Part shown: positions 18,475 to 27,302 of the stretch, one piece after another | Position numbering within the stretch: position 1 is the stretch's first letter | How the letters are laid out: every line of letters starts with the position of its first letter | Origin: Geminicoccaceae bacterium | Lineage (GTDB): Bacteria > Pseudomonadota > Alphaproteobacteria > Geminicoccales > Geminicoccaceae | Reading direction: 5' to 3' | DNA: 64,000 nucleotides | NCBI GenBank assembly: GCA_028285265.1 | Contig: JANQPX010000016.1 | Coordinates: forward strand, 62,001 to 126,000 | Program-made: the position numbers and the translations under genes | The notes under the pieces: generated by a model | Told to the model about the DNA's origin: nothing | The model's input: only the letters and a program-made list of their open reading frames with translations | Databases searched by the model: none

Positions 18475-19749
18475 CTAATCCGCCGCATCACGTTTAATCT
18501 CACCGACAGCGCCGGAATCGATAACCCGCTCAAGATCGTCTCCGCCGTAGCCGAGTACATCGGTCAGAATTTCCTCGGTATGCTCACCCAATAGCGGCGA
18601 GCGCCTCACCTGGGCAGGACTATCCGACAGCTTAATCGGGCAGCCGACGCTTAAATATTCACCGCGTTCGGGATGGTCCACCTTGACCATCGTCCCGGTC
18701 GCGAACAGCCCTTCGTCTTCCGAGATCTCCTTCATCGACAAGATCGGGCCGACGGGAATATCGAGGGGATTGCAGATATCCATGACCTCGAACTTGGTCT
18801 TGGTCATGGTCCATTCCTCGATCCGATCGAAGATCTCGTTCAGCTTATCGAGCCGCTCCGGCGGTTTTGCGTATCCCTCTTTCGTCTTCCATTCGGGCTC
18901 GCCGATCACGTCGCAAACCTTCTCCCAGACCGCCGCCTGAATGATGAAGTACGTATAGGCATTAGGGTCCTGCTCCCATCCCTTACACTTCAGGATACGG
19001 CCGGGCTGTCCACCACCGCTGTCGTTGCCTGCCCGCGGCGTTGCCTCGGCGAAGGGAATGCCTTCGCCGAATTGTGAGTATTCCTTAAGTGGCCCAGCTG
19101 CTAGGCGTTGCTGATCGCGCATCTTCACACGAGCGAGATTCAGGACACCGTCTTGCATAGCGCAAGTGACCCGTTGACCGCGTCCGCTCTTCTCGCGCTG
19201 AAACAGCGCGGTGACGATCCCAAGCGCTAGATGAAGGCCGGTACCGCTATCGCCGATCTGAGCCCCCGTCACCGTCGGTGGACCATCGAGGAAGCCTGTG
19301 GTCGACGCCGACCCGCCTGCGCATTGCGCCACGTTTTCGTAGACCTTGCAGTCCTCATACTTGCCAGGGCCGAACCCCTTGATCGAGGCCATGATCAGAC
19401 GTGGGTTGATCTGTTGAATTCGTTCCCAGGAGAAACCCATGCGATCGAGAGCACCCGGCGCGAAATTCTCAACCAAGACGTCGCATTCCTCAACCAACCG
19501 GGTCAGCACTTCTTTCCCGGTCTCGTTTTTCGAGTTCAGCTCGATCGAACGCTTGTTGTGGTTCAGCATGGTGAAATAGAGCGAGTCCGCACCCGGCACG
19601 TCGACCAACTGCTTGCGGGTCGCGTCCCCGACGCCGGGCCGCTCGACCTTGATGACATCGGCGCCAAACCAAGCCAGCAACTGCGTGCAGGTCGGCCCTG
19701 ACTGGACGTGGGTGAAGTCGAGAATTTTGATGCCTTCAAGTGCTTTCAT
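18475..19749 (-). CDS. frc: Formyl-CoA:oxalate CoA-transferase
   Basis: This class III CoA-transferase moves CoA from formyl-CoA to oxalate, making oxalyl-CoA and formate. The 424-residue protein matches Frc closely: [15 protein letters not shown] at the start, [23 protein letters not shown] and [12 protein letters not shown]. The catalytic Asp is D167 in QIGDSGTG. The flexible glycine loop GGGQPG at 245-250, typical of true Frc rather than other class III enzymes, is intact. It lies 124 bases after oxc and 7 bases before the formyltransferase gene. Confidence 0.96.
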   Translation of the reverse strand: MKALEGIKILDFTHVQSGPTCTQLLAWFGADVIKVERPGVGDATRKQLVDVPGADSLYFTMLNHNKRSIELNSKNETGKEVLTRLVEECDVLVENFAPGALDRMGFSWERIQQINPRLIMASIKGFGPGKYEDCKVYENVAQCAGGSASTTGFLDGPPTVTGAQIGDSGTGLHLALGIVTALFQREKSGRGQRVTCAMQDGVLNLARVKMRDQQRLAAGPLKEYSQFGEGIPFAEATPRAGNDSGGGQPGRILKCKGWEQDPNAYTYFIIQAAVWEKVCDVIGEPEWKTKEGYAKPPERLDKLNEIFDRIEEWTMTKTKFEVMDICNPLDIPVGPILSMKEISEDEGLFATGTMVKVDHPERGEYLSVGCPIKLSDSPAQVRRSPLLGEHTEEILTDVLGYGGDDLERVIDSGAVGEIKRDAAD

Positions 19750-19873
19750 CTGGGCTTCCTGTGTGGTGTGACCACGAGATTGGCTTGTTCGATGTTACAA
19801 TTTCGGGGCCGCCAAGCCTGAGCATCAACTGGTCCCGTCGGCGAGGACAGTCCATGTCGATGCTGTGACAGCT

Positions 19874-21619
19874 TCACTTCTTTTTGACGACGCTTTGGGG
19901 GTTGAGGGAACCGATATTACCACTTTCCTTGCCAGCGGCGGGATCGATGGCCGCATTGATCAGGGTCGGCTTGCCGCTGTCCATGGCATCGGTCACGGAG
20001 CGATAGAGCTCATCAGGGTTTGAAACATGGACACCAACGCCACCGAAAGCTTCCATCATCATGTCATAACGTGCGTTTTCGACGAACACGGTTGGAGCGG
20101 GATCCTCGCCGCCCGAGCGATTCTGGTCGGTGCCGCGATAAATGCCGTTATTGTTGAAGACCACCACGCAGACCGGCAGCTTGTATCGGCAAATCGTCTC
20201 GATCTCCATACCGGAAAAACCGAATGCGCTGTCGCCCTCGACCGCTAGAACCGGATGGCCCGTCTCAACGGCCGCCGCGATCGCCGATCCCATGCCAACA
20301 CCCATGACACCCCAGGTACCGACATCGAGGCGTTTTCTTGGCTTGTACATGTCGATGATCGAGCGGGCGAAGTCGAGCGTGTTCGCGCCTTCATTGACCA
20401 GGATGGCGTCCGGACGTTCGGCGATCACCCGTTTCAGTGAGCCGAGTGCGGCGGCGTAGTTCATGGGTGAGCTGTTGTTACGGAGCGTCGGCGCCATGCG
20501 TTCGATATTGGCATTTTTCTTGGCATTGACCGCCTCTGTCCAATCGGTCGGCGGCTTTTTCCAGCCGTCGCCCATCGCATCAGTCAAGGCAGTCAGACAG
20601 GAGAAGATATCGCCGACCACCGGCGCTACAATCTCAACATTGCTGTCCATTTCCTTGGGTTCGATATCGATTTGCACGAATTTGGTCGAATGGGGCTCTC
20701 CCCATTGCTTGCCCTTGCCATGCGACAACAGCCAATTTAACCGTGCACCGACCATGACCACGACGTCGGATTCCTTAAGGACCAACGAACGCGCCGGACC
20801 TGCTGATAGCGGATGGGTATCGGGCAGCAGGCCCTTGGCCATACTCATGGGCAAATAGGGAATGCCCGAGGTCTCGACAAAAGCGCGCACGGCCTCGTCG
20901 GCCTGCGCATAGGCAGCCCCCTTGCCGAGAATAATCAGCGGTCTTTTTGCGCCTTTGATGACCTCGAGCGCCCGATCAATCGATTCAGACGAGGGTCTTT
21001 GCGCCGGTGCTGGGTCGATGACTTCAAAGAGAGACTTTTGCCCCTCGACCTCGTCCATCACCTGACCCAGCAAATTGCCGGGAATATCCAGATAGACACC
21101 GCCGGGACGGCCAGAAACCGCGGCCCGAATGGCGCGAGCGACACCAATGCCGATATCCTGGGCATGGAGGATGCGATAGGCTGCTTTGCAGAGCGGCTTG
21201 GCAATGGCGAGTTGATCCATCTCCTCATAGTCGCCTTGCATCAGATCGACGACTTCGCGCTCGGACGAGCCGGAAATCAGGATCATCGGCCAGCAATTGG
21301 TGTTGGCATGGGCGAGCGCCGTCAGGCCATTGAGAAATCCGGGTGCTGAGACCGTCAGACAGACCCCCGGTTTCTTGGTGAGAAAGCCGGCAATTGCAGC
21401 GGCATTCCCCGCATTCTGCTCATGGCGGAACGACAGAACGCGCATCCCCTCTTCTTGCATCATCCGACCGAGGTCGGTGATGGGAATGCCGGGCACGCCA
21501 TAGATCGTCTCGACACCATTGAGCTTCAACGCGTCGATGAGGAGGTGGAAGCCGTCGGTAAGAGCGACCTCTTCGATGGCTTCGTCATGCTCAGCGGTTG
21601 TGGCGGCGATCGAGGTCAT
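19874..21619 (-). CDS. oxc: Oxalyl-CoA decarboxylase
   Basis: This thiamine-diphosphate enzyme converts oxalyl-CoA to formyl-CoA and CO2. It has 581 residues. The catalytic Glu lies in [16 protein letters not shown] (E67). The ThDP/Mg site is [20 protein letters not shown] (461-480) followed by FNNNGIYRG, which is the Oxc-specific form. [18 protein letters not shown] is also typical. With Frc it forms the oxalate cycle. It follows the gntR gene by 18 bases, so the regulator and the pathway are probably co-transcribed. Confidence 0.97.
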   Translation of the reverse strand: MTSIAATTAEHDEAIEEVALTDGFHLLIDALKLNGVETIYGVPGIPITDLGRMMQEEGMRVLSFRHEQNAGNAAAIAGFLTKKPGVCLTVSAPGFLNGLTALAHANTNCWPMILISGSSEREVVDLMQGDYEEMDQLAIAKPLCKAAYRILHAQDIGIGVARAIRAAVSGRPGGVYLDIPGNLLGQVMDEVEGQKSLFEVIDPAPAQRPSSESIDRALEVIKGAKRPLIILGKGAAYAQADEAVRAFVETSGIPYLPMSMAKGLLPDTHPLSAGPARSLVLKESDVVVMVGARLNWLLSHGKGKQWGEPHSTKFVQIDIEPKEMDSNVEIVAPVVGDIFSCLTALTDAMGDGWKKPPTDWTEAVNAKKNANIERMAPTLRNNSSPMNYAAALGSLKRVIAERPDAILVNEGANTLDFARSIIDMYKPRKRLDVGTWGVMGVGMGSAIAAAVETGHPVLAVEGDSAFGFSGMEIETICRYKLPVCVVVFNNNGIYRGTDQNRSGGEDPAPTVFVENARYDMMMEAFGGVGVHVSNPDELYRSVTDAMDSGKPTLINAAIDPAAGKESGNIGSLNPQSVVKKK

Positions 21620-21637
21620 GGACTTGGTCTTCCTTAC

Positions 21638-22360
21638 TCAATTTGAATCGGCGACAACGGGTCCCGAACCGAGGTTTTCCAGCCGTGTCCAGGTTCCGCG
21701 GATATGGTCGTGCAGCTTCATCGTGTGCTCCCGCACGAGACGATCAGCGAGATCGCCATCGCGCGATTCCAACGCATCGATGATTTCCATATGGTCGACA
21801 ACGGATCGTTTCGCGCGGTCATCTTCACCCATCGCTCGACGCCGCACGGCATGCATATGTTGAAACAGGCCGTCCGCCGTTGTCTTCAGCAGTGAACAGC
21901 CAGACAATTCCAGGATGCGCTGATGAAACTGGATGTTGGCTTCCGAATATTCCGAGAGATCAGCACGCGCCGCATCGGCGCTGTGCTTCATCGCGAACTT
22001 GCGCAGGTCACGCAGATCCTTATCGCTTGCGCTACCAACCGCGAGCCTTGCTGCCATGCTCTCTAGGGCTGCCCAGGTGACGATCATCTCGAGGATCTCG
22101 TCCAGGGACTTGCGAATAACAAATACGCCCCTGCGCGGTTGAATCTCGACCAATCCGTCCTGAGCAAGACGCGCCAATGCCTCTCTTATCGGCGTTCGGG
22201 AGATCCCTAGCTGCTCAGCAATCTCCCGCTCATCGAGACGCAGGTCGGCACCATCTTTGTAGATGTCCATGTCCAAAATTGCAGCGCGCAGGACATCATA
22301 GGTGTGATCTTTCAGCGTGAAATTCGCACTGATGCGCGTCAATTTGCTGCTTATCGACAC
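21638..22360 (-). CDS. GntR family transcriptional regulator, FCD (FadR C-terminal) type
   Basis: The 240-residue regulator has a winged helix (REIAEQLGISRTPIREALARLAQDGLVEIQPRRGVFV, about residues 46-82) and an FCD ligand-binding domain rich in His/Asp (FHQRILELSGCSLL, VDHMEIIDALESRD). FCD domains sense organic acids, often with a metal. It is the first gene of the oxalate operon, so it likely controls it and itself in response to oxalate, oxalyl-CoA or formyl-CoA. A perfect TGGTATACCA palindrome lies 63 bases upstream of its start. Confidence 0.92.
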   Translation of the reverse strand: MSISSKLTRISANFTLKDHTYDVLRAAILDMDIYKDGADLRLDEREIAEQLGISRTPIREALARLAQDGLVEIQPRRGVFVIRKSLDEILEMIVTWAALESMAARLAVGSASDKDLRDLRKFAMKHSADAARADLSEYSEANIQFHQRILELSGCSLLKTTADGLFQHMHAVRRRAMGEDDRAKRSVVDHMEIIDALESRDGDLADRLVREHTMKLHDHIRGTWTRLENLGSGPVVADSN

Positions 22361-22422
22361 AGCTCAGTCGGCTCCCCATGCGGTGCTTATTTCGGAACTG
22401 CACCATCCCTGCGTTTTGGATT

Positions 22423-22432
22423 TGGTATACCA
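22423..22432. promoter_or_regulatory. Perfect TGGTATACCA palindrome upstream of the oxalate operon
   Basis: The 10-base palindrome TGGTATACCA sits in the promoter region of gntR-oxc. Sites of this look are usual for FCD-type GntR regulators. It is the best candidate operator for the regulator at 21638-22360. The rest of the 291-base gap (22361-22651) shows no gene. Confidence 0.55.
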
Positions 22433-22651
22433 TACATCAAGCAGCTAGTAGGTCAACGGCCGTCGTTCGCCCACGTCCTTGTTGATCAGCCCCCCTTCAG
22501 GCGCAATTGAGCGCTCGATGCGCGATGCTCTCCGGCTCGACACCAAGCAAGCGTGTCGCGTCGTCATCCCCTCAATTGGGCTGATTGAAGCGTTCGTGAA
22601 TCTGAAATTGACGGCGGGTCGCACCCTTCCCTCCGCCGCTACGAGCGCCGA

Positions 22652-23560
22652 TCAGTGCAGCTCAAATCGTTCGGCAAGGCTTTGGGCAAGCTGATCCTGA
22701 AAACGTGCTGCTGCAACAGAGAGGGCTCTTCCTGACTGCTGTCCGAGATAAACTGTCCCTGGAGCAACATCCCGATGATCGAGTGGCCGGCTGACGGTAC
22801 CCTCGCTGCTTGTGCTTTCCGGTGCGCCGATCGGAATTTGGAAAGTCAGAGCCGGCTCATCGCCGACATAGCGCTTGAGAAACTCGAACGAGTTGGACTG
22901 CAAGGCTGGCTCGAGCTTGAAGGACCGTCTCGCCATGGCCCGCTCCAGCATTTGACGACCACTGAACGCAGAGGTCGGCAGGGCAAGCGGATAGTCAAGG
23001 CAATCGCGAAGGCGGATGACGTCACGGCTAGCAAGCGGATGATCGGCCGCCATAATCGCATGCAGCTCCTGGCGAACCGCGATCGTCACTTGAAACGTCA
23101 CGTGCTGCTCCATGGTGAACACCAAAGCGATGTCGGCGCTGAAGTCGAGTAGCGCCTCTCCGGCTGACCGATGATCACGCACATCGACATGGAAGGTGAC
23201 GTCGGGAAACTGCTTGCGATACGCGGCAACCTCGTTGGGCAAAAATGCATAGGTCATGGCCTGACTGCAGGCCACGGCAATATGCCCGCGGCGCATGCCG
23301 GCAAGGTCAGCAAGCCTAGAGTGCAAACGCTCGACATCAGCGAGCTGCATGCGCGCGTGCTGTACCACGAGCTCGCCAGCTGCATTGAGACGAACACCGT
23401 TCGCGAAACGCTCAAAGATCGTTTCGCCAAGCTCCGTTTCGAAGGCCTGGACCCGACGGTGAATGGCCGATGGCGTGAGCGAGAGCTCTTCTGCGGCCTT
23501 CCTAATCGACCCAAGGCGCGCGACCAGATCGATCAATCGAAGGGTAGTTAAGTGCTTCAT
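22652..23560 (-). CDS. LysR family transcriptional regulator
   Basis: The 302-residue LysR protein starts at MKHLTTLRLIDLVARLGSI (ATG at 23560); the upstream extension to 23764 lies in the divergent promoter region and is not LysR-like. The helix-turn-helix is GSIRKAAEELSLTPSAIHRRVQAFETELGE (about 17-46). The effector domain follows with GHIAVACSQAM. It is divergent from the NMT1-type ABC operon that begins at 23724, with 163 bases between starts, the standard LysR layout. The effector is unknown. Confidence 0.92.
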   Translation of the reverse strand: MKHLTTLRLIDLVARLGSIRKAAEELSLTPSAIHRRVQAFETELGETIFERFANGVRLNAAGELVVQHARMQLADVERLHSRLADLAGMRRGHIAVACSQAMTYAFLPNEVAAYRKQFPDVTFHVDVRDHRSAGEALLDFSADIALVFTMEQHVTFQVTIAVRQELHAIMAADHPLASRDVIRLRDCLDYPLALPTSAFSGRQMLERAMARRSFKLEPALQSNSFEFLKRYVGDEPALTFQIPIGAPESTSSEGTVSRPLDHRDVAPGTVYLGQQSGRALSVAAARFQDQLAQSLAERFELH

Positions 23561-23723
23561 GATCGGGCCATTGAGCCATGGTGTCGCGTTTTCGGCAACG
23601 CCCTTCGGAAAAAATAGCAGAAGACAGCAACAGTTGTTTCTCGACAAAGTGGTCGCAATGGGTAGCGGACGCGCGGCAGCGTCCCAGACCCGGCGCCTCA
23701 AGCCAGACATAGGGATCAAGGGA

Positions 23724-24779
23724 ATGACCATCGACATCACGCGCCGCAGGTTTCTTTCGGCCACCGGTTCAGGCCTCGCTTTGGCAGCCGCAAATGGCCT
23801 CTCGATGCCAGCCTTTGCTCAGGACAAGACCGCACTCTCGATGATTCTGAATTGGCGCTATCAGGGACCGCAGGCCTGGTTCTTCCTCGCCGAGGACAAT
23901 GGTTACTTTTCCGATGCCGGAATCGACATTCAGATGGACCAGGGCAATGGCTCAGGTGCAGCGGTCGGACAAGTGGCGGGGGGCACCTACGATATTGGCT
24001 TTGGCGACGTCAACGCTCTCATTCGCCTGGCAGCAAGCAAGCCTGAGGAAGCCCCGATCTGCGTATACCAGATGTACAATAAACCTCCCTTCACCGTCGC
24101 CGTTCTTTCAAAGAGTGACATCAAGACAGCGAAGGACCTGGAAGGCCGGAAACTGGGCGGCGCAGTGAATGATGGCGCTCTGAAATTGTTTCCCGCCTTT
24201 ACCTCCGTCGCCGGTCTTGACGACAGCGGGATCGAAATCTTGAACTTTAAACCGAACCTTCGAGAGCAGATGTTGAAAACCGAGCAGGTTGAAGGCGTCT
24301 TTGGCTATGTCAACACGATCCGTTTTTCGGCCAAGCTATCGGGAATGAACCCTGACGAAGACATCCGCTTCATCAGCTATGGCGATTACGGCATGGATCT
24401 CTATTCCAATGGCTTGATCGTGCCGAAAGCGATGGTGGAAGAGCAACCAGACATGGTGCAAGGCCTGGTGACCGCCATCAATCGCGGCGTCGCTGACACG
24501 CTGGCCGATCCGGACGCAGCGATTGACGCTGTCGCCAAGCGGGAACCATTGATCGACAAAGTCATTGAAAAGGAGCGTCTCATCGCGACCTTGCAGGACG
24601 AGATGGCGCATCCCGAGCTCGCGGAGACAGGTCTGGGCGGTGTCGATCCTGAGCGCTTTGAAAAGGCGATCGACATCGTCGTCGAAGCGAACGAACTGCC
24701 CCGCACCCCCGCCATCGATGAGATCTATACGGATGCCTTCCTGCCACCGGAGGAGGAGCGGATCTTCGCGCTGCTCTAA
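23724..24779 (+). CDS. NMT1/THI5-like ABC transporter substrate-binding protein, Tat-exported
   Basis: The 351-residue periplasmic binding protein starts at MTIDITRRRFLSATGSG, with an AAGGGA ribosome-binding site just before the ATG. The twin-arginine signal (RRRFLSATG, residues 7-15) is followed by a hydrophobic run to AFAQ. The mature part begins LSMILNWRYQGPQAWFFLAEDNGYF, the NMT1 form used for thiamine-pyrimidine, nitrate/sulfonate and other small ring compounds. The upstream extension from 23463 crosses the LysR promoter and was dropped. With the SDR, ATPase, permease and dihydroorotase-like genes downstream, a pyrimidine- or hydantoin-like ligand is plausible. Confidence 0.92.
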   Translation: MTIDITRRRFLSATGSGLALAAANGLSMPAFAQDKTALSMILNWRYQGPQAWFFLAEDNGYFSDAGIDIQMDQGNGSGAAVGQVAGGTYDIGFGDVNALIRLAASKPEEAPICVYQMYNKPPFTVAVLSKSDIKTAKDLEGRKLGGAVNDGALKLFPAFTSVAGLDDSGIEILNFKPNLREQMLKTEQVEGVFGYVNTIRFSAKLSGMNPDEDIRFISYGDYGMDLYSNGLIVPKAMVEEQPDMVQGLVTAINRGVADTLADPDAAIDAVAKREPLIDKVIEKERLIATLQDEMAHPELAETGLGGVDPERFEKAIDIVVEANELPRTPAIDEIYTDAFLPPEEERIFALL

Positions 24780-24790
24780 GGATAGAGCAG

Positions 24791-25585
24791 ATGAATATGA
24801 AGCTACGCGGACAGGTCGCCGTGATCACCGGACCCGCCAAGGGAATGGGATCGACCATAACGCTCGCCTTTGCCGAAGAAGGCGCGCACGTTGCCCTTCT
24901 TGGTCGGGACGTGAGCGCGATCGAACCGGTGGCCGAGGCCTGCCGCGAGCTTCAGGTCCGGGCCGAGATCTATCCTTGCGACGTGACCGAAGAGGCCGCG
25001 ACAAATGAAACCGTCCAAACGATCAAAACGTCGTTTGATGACCGGATCGATATTCTCGTGAATATCGCCGGAGGCTCCGGCCCGATCGGCAAGACCGGCA
25101 CTGAAACCACGGCCGATGAGTTCGACGATATTGTCCATCTCAATATGCGCGGCCCGTTCAATATGATGCGTGCCGTGGCACCCATCATGCAGGCGCGCCG
25201 TTATGGCAAGATCGTCAATATCGGGGGAACTTTCGGCATGCGCGGACGCGCCGGACGGCTTGCCTATTCAAGCTCGAAATGGGGGTTGCGCGGCCTCACC
25301 AAGAGCTTCGCTCTCGAACTCGGACCAGACAATATCAATGTCAATTGTGTCGCTCCCGGCATGGTCGACGGCCCGCGATTTCGTACCAAAGTCGTACCGG
25401 AAATGATGTCGCGTCTTGGCCTCTCTGAAGAGGAAGTCGTGCAACGTCATGCCCGTGATTACGCTTTGCAACGTGTGAGCACCGCGGACGATGTTGCCGC
25501 CGCCACGCTGTTCCTGGCCTCCGATCTCTCCCGTCAAATCACCGGTGTGGATTTACCGGTTGATGGCGGTTGGGCAGCGGTTTGA
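24791..25585 (+). CDS. SDR family oxidoreductase
   Basis: This 264-residue classical SDR begins with the cofactor loop TGPAKGMGS near residue 15. The NIAG block, the Ser in KIVNIGGTFG and the catalytic Tyr/Lys in LAYSSSKWGL are present, and it ends LPVDGGWAAV. It starts 11 bases after the binding-protein gene and is followed directly by the ABC ATPase gene. An SDR inside an ABC operon suggests that the imported compound is oxidised or reduced. The substrate is unknown. Confidence 0.9.
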   Translation: MNMKLRGQVAVITGPAKGMGSTITLAFAEEGAHVALLGRDVSAIEPVAEACRELQVRAEIYPCDVTEEAATNETVQTIKTSFDDRIDILVNIAGGSGPIGKTGTETTADEFDDIVHLNMRGPFNMMRAVAPIMQARRYGKIVNIGGTFGMRGRAGRLAYSSSKWGLRGLTKSFALELGPDNINVNCVAPGMVDGPRFRTKVVPEMMSRLGLSEEEVVQRHARDYALQRVSTADDVAAATLFLASDLSRQITGVDLPVDGGWAAV

Positions 25586-25598
25586 GCGGGGTGTCAAT

Positions 25599-26501
25599 GT
25601 GACAGGCGCTGCCGAAGCGGTCCGAGAGTCGGAAGCGACGACGGTTGAACCGCTCTCCCAGGAAGACGTTGCGCTCAGCCACATGGCGGCCGAGCCCGAC
25701 CTGCTCGTTCGCCTGGAAAACGTCACGGTACGCTACGGCAAGGGCCCCTCTGCAACCGAGGCCCTGAGCCCCACGACGCTTTCCGTGCCGAAGGGTGATT
25801 TCATCGCTCTTGTCGGACCGTCAGGATGCGGCAAGTCTACCTTGTTGAAACTCGCGAGCGAATTGCTCTCACCAACCAGTGGACAGATCGTTTTTCCTGA
25901 GTGCCGACATGGCGAGGCGTCGATCAAAGTCGGCATGGCTTTTCAAAGCTCGACCTTGCTCCCTTGGTTGACGATCCGCGACAACGTGATGTTGCCGCTC
26001 AAGATCGTTCGCCCCTTTCGCCAACACTACCGCGCCAAGCGCAAGGGTGAATTCCGTGACCGGGTTGACGCGCTTTTGGAACAGGTCGGCCTGCTCGATT
26101 TCGCTGACAAAAATCCCTGGCAACTCTCTGGCGGTATGATGCAGCGGGCCAATCTTTGCCGGGCCCTGGTGCATGAGCCTGATCTGTTGCTCCTGGACGA
26201 GCCCTTTGGCGCGTTGGATCAGTTCACCCGTGAAGAGCTTTGGTCGACGCTTCAGGATCTTTGGCTAGCAAGGAAAGCAACCGTGCTCTTGGTAACGCAT
26301 GACTTGCGTGAAGCCGGTTATCTCGCCAACCGGATTTGTGTGATGAGTGCGCGGCCGGGGCGCATTCTTGAAGATCGAACCATCGCATTTCGCCGCCCAC
26401 GCGAGATCGACATCACGTTCAGTTCAGATTTCGTGACGCTCATTCAGGACCTACGCGGCCTGATCATGCACCAGCCCCGGGGGCTCAATGACGATGACTG
26501 A
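25599..26501 (+). CDS. ABC transporter ATPase (SsuB/TauB/NrtD-like)
   Basis: This is the nucleotide-binding subunit of the NMT1-type importer. Walker A GPSGCGKST, signature LSGGMMQRANLCRAL and Walker B DLLLLDEPFGALDQFTREEL are complete, as is the H-loop LVTHDLREAGYLA. Start choice is uncertain: GTG at 25599, preceded by GAGCGGGG, gives 300 residues. ATG at 25683 gives 272, closer to the family norm, but has no ribosome-binding site. Frames further upstream overlap the SDR. The protein ends 14 bases into the permease gene. Confidence 0.9.
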   Translation: MTGAAEAVRESEATTVEPLSQEDVALSHMAAEPDLLVRLENVTVRYGKGPSATEALSPTTLSVPKGDFIALVGPSGCGKSTLLKLASELLSPTSGQIVFPECRHGEASIKVGMAFQSSTLLPWLTIRDNVMLPLKIVRPFRQHYRAKRKGEFRDRVDALLEQVGLLDFADKNPWQLSGGMMQRANLCRALVHEPDLLLLDEPFGALDQFTREELWSTLQDLWLARKATVLLVTHDLREAGYLANRICVMSARPGRILEDRTIAFRRPREIDITFSSDFVTLIQDLRGLIMHQPRGLNDDD

Positions 26502-27261
26502 CGTGCTCGGAAGAAAACTGCTGTCCGCGGTGCTCATCCTTAGCGTCTTTGTCGTCTGGGAATTCTTTTGCCTGGTCTTCGGTATTTCCGATCTGGTCCT
26601 TCCCAGGCCGACGCAGATCATCGCGACGCTCTTCAACTATGCGCCGGCCATTTGGCCTCATGCCTATCAAACGCTTTATACAACCATTGTTGGCTTTGCC
26701 TTCGGCGTCATTCTTGGTCTCGTCCTTGGGATTCTCATCGGCTCCTCGAAGCTCGCTTTCGACACCGCGTATCCGCTCCTGGTCGGCATGTCGTCCATTC
26801 CCAAAGTGGCGGTCGTACCGATCTTTGTTCTCTGGTTTGGCGCCGGCACGGTGCCCGCCATCCTGACCGCAATGATCATCTGCATCTTCCCGATCGTCGT
26901 GAACGTCGCAACCGGCATCGCCACTGTGGAGCCGGAACTCGAAGATGTGATGCGTGCGATGAAGGCGACCAAGTTGGACATTCTCTGGAACGTCGGCCTG
27001 CCGCGCTCCATGCCCTATTTCTTTGCTTCGTTGAAGGTCGCGATTACGCTGTCCTTCGTCGGCTCGGTGGTCGCCGAAACCGTCGCATCAAACCTCGGTG
27101 TCGGCAATATGATGCTGATCGCGTCCTCATCATTCAACGTTCCTTTGGTGTTCGCAGGCCTCTTCGTCCTCGCGGGGCTCGGCGTCATGTTCTACGCGAT
27201 CTTCTCCATCATCGAGCGGCGTGTTGCTGGTTGGGCCATGCGCAAGGAGCAGATCATCTAG
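26488..27261 (+). CDS. ABC transporter permease (SsuC/TauC-like)
   Basis: This 257-residue permease has six hydrophobic segments. The ATPase-contact loop is VEPELEDVMRAMKATKLDILWNVGLPRSMPYFFASLK, the typical EAA form of the sulfonate/nitrate/pyrimidine branch. It overlaps the ATPase gene by 14 bases and is followed after 41 bases by the dihydroorotase-like gene. It completes the three-part importer with the binding protein (23724) and ATPase (25599). Confidence 0.92.
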   Translation: MTMTDVLGRKLLSAVLILSVFVVWEFFCLVFGISDLVLPRPTQIIATLFNYAPAIWPHAYQTLYTTIVGFAFGVILGLVLGILIGSSKLAFDTAYPLLVGMSSIPKVAVVPIFVLWFGAGTVPAILTAMIICIFPIVVNVATGIATVEPELEDVMRAMKATKLDILWNVGLPRSMPYFFASLKVAITLSFVGSVVAETVASNLGVGNMMLIASSSFNVPLVFAGLFVLAGLGVMFYAIFSIIERRVAGWAMRKEQII

Positions 27262-27302
27262 TTTTTTCGAAACGGCGAACACGAAATGGGAGGCCATCAA
27301 CG

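Noticed and set aside
26568..27302. Long upstream extension of the dihydroorotase-like frame (725 codons in total), a possible fusion protein
   Set aside because: The extra part lies over the permease gene in another frame, is Arg/His-rich and shows no fold. The enzyme has its own ATG at 27303.
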